Assembly: GCA_030691545.1 (NCBI GenBank)
Contig: JAUYEE010000345.1
Location: forward strand, 1-35,365
DNA: 35,365 nucleotides
From: a bacterium
GTDB taxonomy: Bacteria > Auribacterota > JABMQX01
Direction of reading: 5' to 3'
Below, one piece after another: positions 25,398-32,713 of the stretch. How positions within the stretch are numbered: position 1 is the first letter of the stretch; every line of letters starts with the position of its first letter. The position numbers and the translations under genes were made by a program. The notes beneath the pieces were generated by a model that saw nothing but the letters and a program-made list of their open reading frames with translations, ran no database searches and had not been told where the DNA came from.

Positions 25398-26383
25398 TGG
25401 AATGTCGCCTCCGCGGAACTCTTCAGTGCCCCGCCAAGCGGCCCCACGTCAACACTTGCCTCGACCGTGTATTTTCCCTTCGGTATTCGCACGGAATACC
25501 CGCAATATCCGCCTCACCCAAACACGAATTTGTCGAGGGTCTCGTCGCCTTTGTGTACCACTTTGCCGTCAGGTGTTTTTATCTCGACGTGAGCCTTTGG
25601 GGACGAAGCTCCCATTTTGACCTGCATCGGGACTTCCGCTTCTGTCAACCCCAGGTCCACGCAGGAAGCCGGTTCCTTAGCCGCAGACTGGCCTGAAGCG
25701 GGCTCTCCTGTGGCCCGTCTTACGGAGACCACCGTCAGGGCGACGCCGAAATTGCCTTCTTGTCTCCCATCGGGCTGGGTCGCAATCGTCAGCTTGGGCG
25801 TGCCAGCCAGGCCCATGAGCGGTGTTTTCTCAAGACTTTCGGCTGGTTTCATGTCAGAGGGGTTGGAAGAATATTCCCACTGCTGCGACTCGCCGGGCAG
25901 CCTGACTGTGACGCTGCCGTAGAAATTCTCTGTCACTGTTTTTGGAGCAGGGCCTGGTAACGTCACGCCGAGGATTCTGGTCGTGGGCTGGATGGGGCTG
26001 GAGTGCCACGCGTAGGTGAAGCTGACCTCGCAGGGATTCGCGATGCCCTTCGCTTTCTCATTATAAGGGATGTCCAGCTTGATACCAGGATAGTTGCAGT
26101 GAAACCCGGTGGAGCATTTCTCAGTCGTGGGCGTCAGCTTTTCGCCCGCCTCAAAGACGCCGTTGAAATTCGTGTCGGCGTACAGAACGTCGCAGCCTTT
26201 TCCCGTCCCTTTCGATTCATCGAAGACGACGCAAAGAACCTTTGATCCATCCTCCGTCAAAGCTACCTTAGCGTAGCGGGGTTTTTCGGAGGAAAAGGTC
26301 ACTCCTTTTGCTGGCTCTGCGGGGCACGACAGCGCTCCGACCAGCAGAGCGCAGAGAACGACGGCGCCGAAAAGTGTTCTCAT
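25394..26383 (-). CDS. Exported selenoprotein candidate, second of three paralogues (Sec290)
   Basis: I start at the ATG at 26383, preceded by AAAGGAGG, not the upstream in-frame start at 26422. Reading through UGA at 25514-25516 gives 329 residues with Sec290, ending at a TGA that overlaps the next ATG. Signal peptide MRTLFGAVVLCALLVGALSC. Family blocks: VVFDESKGTGKGCDVLYADTNFNG, IPYNEKAKG, TQPDGRQEGNFGVAL, TLDKFVFG-U-GG-Y-CGYSVRIPKGKYTVEASVDVGPLGG. It is the longest copy, with an insertion near 235-265 (TGEPASGQSAAKEPASC). The U-x3-C pair is Sec290/Cys294. Function unknown; probably a periplasmic or lipid-anchored redox or ligand-binding protein. Confidence 0.88.
25481..25516 (-). promoter_or_regulatory. 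UGA codon and bacterial SECIS hairpin of the second selenoprotein gene
   Basis: UGA at 25516-25514. Stem GGTATTC/GAATACC (25500-25494 and 25488-25482) is identical to the other two copies. The loop reads CGTGC instead of CGTGA, changing the Arg codon AGA to CGA. So the loop tolerates a synonymous change while the stem does not vary. Confidence 0.88.
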
Positions 26384-26487
26384 TTGAAGGGCACCTCCTT
26401 TGAATCTTGAGAAAACCCACACGAGACGCTGTCAACCGTTACTGCTACTATATCATTTCCCTTCGGCTTTCGCACGGAAAACCCGAA
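26380..26487 (-). pseudogene. C-terminal fragment of a fourth selenoprotein-family copy
   Basis: In frame, 35 residues before a stop match the family tail: FGFSVRKPKGN (family CGYSVRIPKGK), then VAVTVDS (family VEVTVDM), a later Gly, and a TGA overlapping the ATG of the next gene, exactly as at the second/third junction. There is no UGA at the expected place (CGG there) and Cys is replaced by Phe. Nothing resembling the N-terminal 250 residues is found upstream; the space is filled by palindromic DNA. The hairpin (26483-26465) persists as GGTTTTC/GAAAGCC, with one pair flipped from A-T to T-A and one G-T wobble. Confidence 0.75.
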
Positions 26488-26619
26488 TCGTGCTATCCGA
26501 GCCGATGACGGCCAGTGAATTGGCTTGACAGACAATCATGAGCTGAGTGCACTCCTTCACAACGTATCCGAGACCGGGGTTCGTGCCCCTACGACTCAGC
26601 CTGAACGAGCGCTTGGCTT

Positions 26620-26712
26620 GCCGGGCTTCAGCCGGCATCCATCTCTAGCCACCGCCTTCAGGCGGTGGTGTGGAGGAAGCGAACCTCCTTAGCCGGAGCC
26701 GGCTTTAGCCGG
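26620..26712. mobile_element. Cluster of four palindromes, possible remnant of a hairpin-ended mobile element
   Basis: Four hairpins occur in under 100 bases: CCGGGCTTCAGCCGG-type (26621-26635), CCACCGCC-TTCA-GGCGGTGG (26649-26668), GGAGG...CCTCC (26672-26688) and CCGGCTTTAGCCGG (26699-26712). Stem-loops with TTCA/TTTA loops are typical of IS200/IS605-type ends and of related palindrome-bearing non-autonomous elements. No transposase is present. It lies between the first selenoprotein gene and the fourth-copy fragment, where that copy's N-terminal part is missing. Element type is inference. Confidence 0.4.
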
Positions 26713-26822
26713 GCTTCTCGACTCTCTGGATTCATCCGTGAAGACGTGACCGGATTTACGAGACACAGTACCAAGCCCCACTTCGGCGTCGGTGAATTAG
26801 ACTCCGGATAGATGCTATTGGT

Positions 26823-27740
26823 TCACTGAATTGGCAACTTTTTCTCGGCTTTGACGATGCCCCCCAGTGGCCCGCTGTCCGCCGTGACTTCCAGCGCGTA
26901 TCTCCCCGGCGGTATTCTCACGGAATACCCGCATCTTCCCCCTCAGCCGAAGGTGAATTTGTCCAGCGTGCTGGAGCCCTGGTGGACCACTTTCCCGTTC
27001 GCCGCCTTGACCTCGACATAAGCCTTGAGCGGCACCCTGCCATTCCGGCATTCCAGCTCGTTTGGCCCCGCCACGAGGCTCAGACCGATTCCGAGGTTTC
27101 CGGGGTTGCGCCCGTCGGGCTTTGTAGTGACTGTGATCGTCGGCGATTCCAGAGACTTCCAGGTGGGGGCACTGGACAAGTCCCGCGACGGTGTTATGCT
27201 TCCCCGGAAAGTGTATCGCCATTCGTCCGAGCCGCCTCGCAGCGAAATCGTACTCGAGACGGAAAAGGACTCCCTTTTTCTTGCAGAGACCGTCTGCGAG
27301 CCTGTCAAAGGCATCGCAACACCCCGGCTCACAGAACTGTATTTTTCGTACCCGAACACGATTTCGCACGGATAAGAGGTCGTGACTTTTCTTGCGGGGT
27401 TATTGTGCCGCGCCGTCAGTCTGATCGGAGGAAAGTCGCAGCGGATGCCCGTTGGTTGTCTGCGAGGTGAAGCTTTCAAGGTCTGGGTTGGACCGGCTCG
27501 CCCGTTCGATTCCACCGTTGCGTAAAGCACGTCATATCCGGCGCCGGTGCCCTGCGACTCGTCGAACACCACACGCAGCGTCATCGAGCTGTCCGCATTC
27601 AGGGCGACTCTGGCACACACCGGCTCATTGGAACGGTAACGGGCAACCGCGCAGGAGACATCACAAGCCTGCACGGCGACTGCGGCGCCAACCATAAGAG
27701 AAAGGATCAAGAATCGGAGAACGGGGGAGTTGTGTCTCAT
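26823..27740 (-). CDS. Exported selenoprotein candidate, first of three paralogues (Sec266)
   Basis: First gene of the operon. Through UGA at 26943-26945 it encodes 305 residues with Sec266. Signal peptide MRHNSPVLRFLILSLMVGAA, followed by VQAC, a possible lipobox cysteine. Family blocks: VVFDESQGTGAGYDVLYATVESNG (the D-x-N loop is degenerate here), CDFPPIRL, TKPDGRNPGNLGIGL, KAYVEVKAANGKVVHQ, TLDKFTFG-U-GG-R-CGYSVRIPPGRYALEVTADSGPLGG. The U-x3-C pair is Sec266/Cys270. The ATG lacks a clear ribosome site, unlike the second copy. It is the most divergent paralogue in the N-terminal half, yet the region around Sec is nearly identical. Confidence 0.88.
26910..26945 (-). promoter_or_regulatory. 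UGA codon and bacterial SECIS hairpin of the first selenoprotein gene
   Basis: UGA at 26945-26943, stem GGTATTC/GAATACC (26929-26923 and 26917-26911), loop CGTGA, outer C-G pair across a bulged G. Sequence before the stem (GGGGGAAGATGC) and after it (CCGGGGAGATAC) differs from the other copies while the stem is identical, which points to selection on RNA structure. Confidence 0.88.
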
Positions 27741-27781
27741 TGTTCGGAAAAACCCAACGTCAGGCCAAATCGCTCGTTCTC

Positions 27782-27810
27782 TATATAGCCCATCTTGCGG
27801 CGTCAGTCAA
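27782..27810 (-). promoter_or_regulatory. Strong sigma-70 promoter of the selenoprotein operon
   Basis: TTGACT (27810-27805), a 17-base spacer and TATATA (27787-27782). Transcription would start near 27775, leaving about 35 bases before the first ATG. This is one of the best promoter matches in the window and reads straight into the three UGA-containing genes. The gap further upstream, 27811-28126, shows no gene. Confidence 0.8.
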
Positions 27811-28201
27811 GATACTTTCGCACGGAAACAGGTGTGTGGCGACCCATCTGCGGAAAGAGGGGCGCAAGACGATGGCGTTGATATCGCCATTTCGAGAGGA
27901 GGTCGGGGCAGGGAGATGAACGACCCACGGAGGGTTTTGTCCGCCGACAACTGACTGAATCAGCGCGGCTTCCCCTTCCTTCACGGAACGCCCATCCAGC
28001 GGTCACACCTTGCCCCGTGACAGGGCCGCCGAGGGAAACTGCAAAGCCGGGTGGACAGGGCTGCTGAATCTGAAAGGTTGGGGCCTCTGGGAGAGAGCTA
28101 TTTTTCAGGCGAAAGGGATGTAATCGCTACGTGGCGACCTTCACACAGGAGACGCTTTTTTGCTGTGCATGCCCAGCACCGCTGGACTCATCCTTCGGCC
28201 C

Positions 28202-28300
28202 TCACCCGCCTTCGAGACACCCTCCCGCGATGAGGAAGGTACCCGCCAGAATTGAAATCAGCACCGCTCGTTTGCGCATGCACTTCCTTTTCGTTTTCAT
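28202..28300 (-). CDS. Tiny lipoprotein; possible UGA read-through to 28127
   Basis: The ATG at 28300, with GGAGG ten bases upstream, encodes 32 residues: basic start MKTKRKCMRKRAV, hydrophobic core LISILAGTFLIAGG and lipobox-like Cys28, then LEGG and UGA. Tiny lipoproteins of entericidin type look similar. If UGA (28204-28202) were Sec, 24 more codons follow to a TAG at 28127-28129. A hairpin GTCCAGC-GGT-GCTGGGC (28187-28171) lies at a SECIS-compatible distance, about 21 bases from UGA to a loop starting with G. No paralogue supports this, so the plain 32-residue reading is the default. The flanking gap 28301-28743 shows no convincing gene. Confidence 0.45.
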   Translation of the reverse strand: MKTKRKCMRKRAVLISILAGTFLIAGGCLEGG

Positions 28301-28743
28301 TCCTCGGTTTCCTCCGCTGCAATGCCACAATCCAGAGTTGGGTCGTTTATGCTTTCCAACACAAGGATAACATCCCAACGTTCCCTCAATCAATGCCATC
28401 TTCTCGGGGGGACGACAAGCCTCACAGACAATGGCTGGCGTGCCGGAAGGAAGGCAGTAACCACGAGGCAACGGCCTCGTACGAAAGAACAGCGCCGAGC
28501 CGGCGCGAAAGGGAAAAGAATCTCTTGCCAGCTTTTCCCGCGAGCGTTACTGTTTCGGGCAGTGATGTCGCTGGACGAATGAGGACACTGCCGAAAGGTG
28601 CAGGCGACCCTATCGAGTCAAGACCCACAGGGTGCTCGCCGGGCATGAAAGAGATTTTTCTTCCGGAACCCCCGATGAGGAAGGGAATTGCGAAAAGAGC
28701 AGTTGTTCCAAACATTGCCACCTGACCTCGGGAAACAGCAAGT

Positions 28744-31536
28744 ATGAAAAACAGAATCATGGCTTTCACAATCGTGGCAACATCGTTTTCTCCAATGGCG
28801 GCCGGCACCGGAATCCTACCAACACAGTTGCGATGTCAGTACGTTGCGAATCCTCTCTGCATTGACGAAGAACGTCCGCGGCTCAGTTGGGTTCTTTTCT
28901 CGGAAGAGCGCGCGCAGGCTCAGACCGCATATCAGGTCCTTGTGGCGAGCAGCGAGGAAAAACTCGCCGCCGGCGAAGGCGACCTCTGGGACAGCGGCAG
29001 GGTCGAGTCCGATCAGTGCATTCAGGTTGCTTACGACGGGAGACCCCTCCAATCGCTCATGTGCGCCTTCTGGAGAGTGCGCGTCTGGGACAGGAACGCG
29101 AAACCCTCCGACTGGAGCGAGACGGCTACGTGGCAGATGGGGCTGCTCAAGCCCGGCGATTGGAAAGCGAAATGGATCGGCTCCGGTATTCCCCGCCCGG
29201 CGATGTTGCGAAAGACGTTTCGCCTCGCCTCACGTCCCTACCGAGCCACGGCTTACGTGTCTGCCCTCGGGGTGTATGAACTCTGGCTGAACGGCAGGCG
29301 GGTCGGCGACAGCGTTCTCGCCCCCGAATGGACGGATTACAACAAGCGGGTTCAGTACCAGGCATACGATGTCACGGAATTGCTGCATTCTGGTGAAAAT
29401 GCCCTCGGCTCAACGCTGTGCGAAGGGTGGTACGCGGGACGCATTGGCATCAGCCACATCGTCTGGCCGGGCGGGCCTCAGCGCGGCTTCTATGGGGACT
29501 CGCCGTGGTTCCTCATGCAATTAGAGGTCGAACTGGCTGATGGCAAGAGCCAGATGATCGTCTCGGACGAAGCGTGGAAAGCGACCACTGATGGCCCGAT
29601 TCGCAGCGCCTGCATCCTCGATGGGGAAGTTTATGACGCGAGGAAAGAAGTGCCCGGGTGGGACCGCCCGGAGTTCGATGACTCAGGCTGGAAGGCGGTG
29701 CGAATCAAGTCGCAAGTGACCGCGAAGCTCGTCGCGCAGGCAAATGAGCCAATCCGCATCGTTGAAGAGCTGAGGCCCATCTCCGTGACCGAGACAAAGC
29801 CCAATGTGTTCGTATTCGATCTCGGACAGAACATGACCGGATGGTGCAGGCTGAGCGTCCGGGGTCTTCCAGGCACGACAATCAGCTTACGTCACGCTGA
29901 AGTACTTGATGCCGACCGCAACATCTACACCGATAACCTTCGCGTGCCTAAAGATGGCGGCCCGGGAGGAGCCCGGCAGCTTGATACCTTCATCCTTGGC
30001 AGGGTGGGCGAAGAAATCCTCGAGCCGCATTTCACCTATCACGGTTTTCGCTATGTGGAGGTGACGGGCCTTCTCCAAAAGCCTCAATTCGACTCTCTCG
30101 TCGGCTGCGTCATCCACTCCGATGCTCCCCGGGTAGGGCGCTTCGAGTGTTCCGACTGGCTTCTCAACAAGCTGATGGAGAACATCGTCTGGACGCAGCA
30201 CGGAAACATGCACAGCGTCCCGACTGACTGTCCCCAGCGAGACGAGCGACTCGGCTGGCTGGGTGACGCGCAGATTTTCTCGCAGACCGCCTGCTTCAAT
30301 ATGAACATGGCCCGCTTCTACGGGAAAGTCTCGCAGGACACCCGCGACGCCCAGGCGGATGACGGGCGATTCCCGGATTTCGCCCCGCATCCGTTCGACC
30401 CGAATGCGCGATTTTCTGGGGCACCCGGGTGGGCTGACGGCGGCGTTATAATCCCCTGGCGGGTTTACCTCAACTATGGGGACACGCGAGTTCTTGAGCA
30501 GCATTTCGAATCCGCAAAGCGATGGGGCGAGTACGTCCGCGCGCAAAGCCCCGACCTCATCTGGACCGGGAAACGCGGCAACGACTACGGGGACTGGCTC
30601 AATGGCGACACGCTCATTCTGGAGGGTTGGCCTCGAAAAGGGGCAGCGGTCCCGAGAGAATTGATGGCGACAGCTTTTTTCGCTCACTCCGCCGGACTAC
30701 TCTCGAAAATGGCTTCTGTCCTTAGCCGGACCGAGGATGCCGAGCGCTACGCAAAACTGGCCGCAGAAATCAAAGACGCCTTCAACCGCACCTTTGTCAA
30801 ACTGGACGGCGTCATCCAGGGCGATACTCAAGCCGGTTACGCTCTGGCACTCCACTTCGACCTTCTTCCGGAGAATTTACGCGAAGCGGCAGCCCGGCAC
30901 ATGGTCGAGTGCATCAAAGCGCGCGGCGGACATCTCACCACCGGAATTCAGTCAACTGGGCGCCTTATGCTCGAGCTTACACGCAATGGCTACAATGATC
31001 TGGCCTACGAGCTGCTCAACAAGCGAACCGTTCCCTCGTGGCTTTACATGGTCGAGCACGGCGCCACAACCATCTGGGAGCGGTGGGACGGCTATGTCGA
31101 AGGACGCGGCTACCAGGACCCCGGCATGAACTCTTTCAACCACTGGGCCTTTGGCGCCGTGGGAGAGTGGATATATCGCACCATCGTCGGCATCAATCCT
31201 GATGAGGACCGTCCCGGCTACAAGCATTTCACAATCCGTCCGCGCCCCGGCGGCGGCCTCACCTGGGCAAATGGGAGCTACGAGTCCATGCACGGCACGA
31301 TTGTCAGCGATTGGAAGGTCGAGCGAGGGGATTTCACACTCCGAGTCACCGTTCCTGTGAACACGACCGCAGCCGTTTACATACCAGCCCGCCGCCGTGA
31401 GGATGTAACAGAAGGCGGAAGACCTGCCGGAGAGGCGCAAGGCGTCCGGTTTCTTCGCTCTGAAGATGGTGCGGCGCTTTACGAAGTCGCGTCCGGAATA
31501 TACACGTTCGTGTCCCGTGGCGCATTCAAACCGTAG
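28744..31536 (+). CDS. Secreted alpha-L-rhamnosidase, GH78 family
   Basis: A 930-residue enzyme cleaving terminal alpha-L-rhamnose from glycans or glycosides. It begins with a signal-like segment (MKNRIMAFTIVATSFSPMAAG), then an Ig/fibronectin-like N-terminal domain with RPRLSW and AYQVLVASS, a jellyroll domain with YVSALGVYELWLNGRRVGD and PEWTDYNKRVQYQAYDVT, and the (alpha/alpha)6 catalytic domain. Catalytic-region motifs are DCPQRDERLGWLGDAQ near 495-510, NDYGDWL near 612 and TIWERWDG near 777, followed by a C-terminal beta domain (HFTIRPRPGGGLTWANG). Length is typical. It is divergent from the selenoprotein operon and followed by a co-oriented mutarotase-like gene. Confidence 0.95.
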   Translation: MKNRIMAFTIVATSFSPMAAGTGILPTQLRCQYVANPLCIDEERPRLSWVLFSEERAQAQTAYQVLVASSEEKLAAGEGDLWDSGRVESDQCIQVAYDGRPLQSLMCAFWRVRVWDRNAKPSDWSETATWQMGLLKPGDWKAKWIGSGIPRPAMLRKTFRLASRPYRATAYVSALGVYELWLNGRRVGDSVLAPEWTDYNKRVQYQAYDVTELLHSGENALGSTLCEGWYAGRIGISHIVWPGGPQRGFYGDSPWFLMQLEVELADGKSQMIVSDEAWKATTDGPIRSACILDGEVYDARKEVPGWDRPEFDDSGWKAVRIKSQVTAKLVAQANEPIRIVEELRPISVTETKPNVFVFDLGQNMTGWCRLSVRGLPGTTISLRHAEVLDADRNIYTDNLRVPKDGGPGGARQLDTFILGRVGEEILEPHFTYHGFRYVEVTGLLQKPQFDSLVGCVIHSDAPRVGRFECSDWLLNKLMENIVWTQHGNMHSVPTDCPQRDERLGWLGDAQIFSQTACFNMNMARFYGKVSQDTRDAQADDGRFPDFAPHPFDPNARFSGAPGWADGGVIIPWRVYLNYGDTRVLEQHFESAKRWGEYVRAQSPDLIWTGKRGNDYGDWLNGDTLILEGWPRKGAAVPRELMATAFFAHSAGLLSKMASVLSRTEDAERYAKLAAEIKDAFNRTFVKLDGVIQGDTQAGYALALHFDLLPENLREAAARHMVECIKARGGHLTTGIQSTGRLMLELTRNGYNDLAYELLNKRTVPSWLYMVEHGATTIWERWDGYVEGRGYQDPGMNSFNHWAFGAVGEWIYRTIVGINPDEDRPGYKHFTIRPRPGGGLTWANGSYESMHGTIVSDWKVERGDFTLRVTVPVNTTAAVYIPARRREDVTEGGRPAGEAQGVRFLRSEDGAALYEVASGIYTFVSRGAFKP

Positions 31537-31594
31537 GAACCTGATCGAGGCCACATCACGCCACAGTGTGGATGCCTATCATACGAGGTGAAGA

Positions 31595-32674
31595 ATGAAA
31601 AGATGTTCAATCGTCCTGTTTGCCGTCGTGGCAATCTGTTGTCTGGGCGCGAGTGCCCTGGCGCAGTGCAAGGTCGAGGAAACCCCCTACCGCGGCTGGA
31701 ATGCTCTGAAGCTCTCCAATGAGCTCGTCGAATTGTACGTCGTCCCTGACATAGGTGGCAGGATCATCCAGTTCGTCTTCGAGGGACATGAATATCTGTT
31801 CGTGAACGATTCTCTGGCTGGGAAAGTGCTGCCCTATAAGGAAGGAGAATGGAACAACTATGGCGGCGACAAACTCTGGCCGGCGCCGCAGGGCTGGGAC
31901 GGACCCCACCAGTGGCCCGGCCCGGGCGACCCGATTCTCGACGGGGGGCGATTCACATACGAGATTCTCCAACCTCAAGGAAAACACGCCTCCGTTCGTC
32001 TCACCAGCCCTCCGGACAAGGAAAGTACTGGAATTCAGTTCTCCCGCATCATCACACTGAAAGCTGGCCAGCCGGAGGTCTTCTTCGAAAACACCATGAC
32101 GAACGTCTCCGATCGAACTGTTTCCTGGGGCATCTGGTCTGTCACACAGATTGACGCGTCAAATCCAGAAGGCGAAGGGCACAACGACCAACTCGATTTC
32201 TATTGTGCTCTAAATCCCCGGAGCACTTTCCCCAAAAAATACGCGGTTCTGTACGGCCTCGTGAACAACTTCGCCTGGCTGCCCGACTACAAGCGCAACC
32301 TGTTCCGAGGGCACTACAACTACCTTGTGGGCAAGGTTGGGATTGATTCGCCGGGAGGTTGGTTGGCTTCGCTGGACGGCAAAACGGGTTACGTCCTCGT
32401 CCAGCGGTACAAGTACTTTCCGGGCAAGAGGTACCCCGACGATAGCTCCGTCGAATTCTGGGTCAACGGCGCCGGCAGTTTCATCGCCGCCAAAAAGCTC
32501 ATCGAAAGCAAACCCGACCCGCAGAAAACGCCATACCTTTTCGAGATGGAGATTCTCAGTCCTCTCGTCACTCTCAGCCCCAGGCAGTCCTACACATTCA
32601 AAACGGAATGGAAGGCGCTGAAAGGCGATTTGCCGGCCTTGATGAAAGAGGTCGGACTCAGGGGCGAGCGGTAG
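31595..32674 (+). CDS. Secreted galactose-mutarotase-like protein (DUF4380-type)
   Basis: 359 residues with signal peptide MKRCSIVLFAVVAICCLGASALA. The fold is indicated by the supersandwich pattern of aldose-1-epimerase-like proteins: ELVELYVVPDIGGRIIQFVFEGHEYLF, NNYGGDKLWPAPQGW (the DUF4380 hallmark) and FENTMTNVSDRTVSWGIWSVTQ. It may be a sugar epimerase or a carbohydrate-binding accessory of the rhamnosidase encoded 58 bases upstream. GAGGTG precedes the ATG. Activity is not established for this family. Confidence 0.8.
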   Translation: MKRCSIVLFAVVAICCLGASALAQCKVEETPYRGWNALKLSNELVELYVVPDIGGRIIQFVFEGHEYLFVNDSLAGKVLPYKEGEWNNYGGDKLWPAPQGWDGPHQWPGPGDPILDGGRFTYEILQPQGKHASVRLTSPPDKESTGIQFSRIITLKAGQPEVFFENTMTNVSDRTVSWGIWSVTQIDASNPEGEGHNDQLDFYCALNPRSTFPKKYAVLYGLVNNFAWLPDYKRNLFRGHYNYLVGKVGIDSPGGWLASLDGKTGYVLVQRYKYFPGKRYPDDSSVEFWVNGAGSFIAAKKLIESKPDPQKTPYLFEMEILSPLVTLSPRQSYTFKTEWKALKGDLPALMKEVGLRGER

Positions 32675-32713
32675 TCAACGCTGCTGATCGCGATTGCGCG
32701 ATCCGGGATTGGC

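Noticed and set aside
26453..26638. 61-codon minus-strand frame ending RVFRAKAEGK
   Set aside because: It is out of frame with the fourth-copy selenoprotein tail that overlaps it and starts inside a palindrome; no independent support.
24642..27740. Treating the three UGAs as true stops, or as sequencing errors
   Set aside because: The same UGA occurs at the same aligned codon in three diverged paralogues, with conserved coding and an identical hairpin after each, and sel genes lie next door.
28018..28095. Plus-strand segment with GACAGGGC, GGGAAACTGCAAAGCC and GAAAGG, reminiscent of the c-di-GMP-I (GEMM) riboswitch core
   Set aside because: Only fragments match. The second arm and the conserved GGTAGC...GGTTACC part are absent, and no gene starts within 600 bases downstream on that strand.
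28422..28808. 128-codon minus-strand frame with a hydrophobic start, overlapping the rhamnosidase signal peptide
   Set aside because: It overlaps the start of a certain gene on the other strand, and no family features were found.
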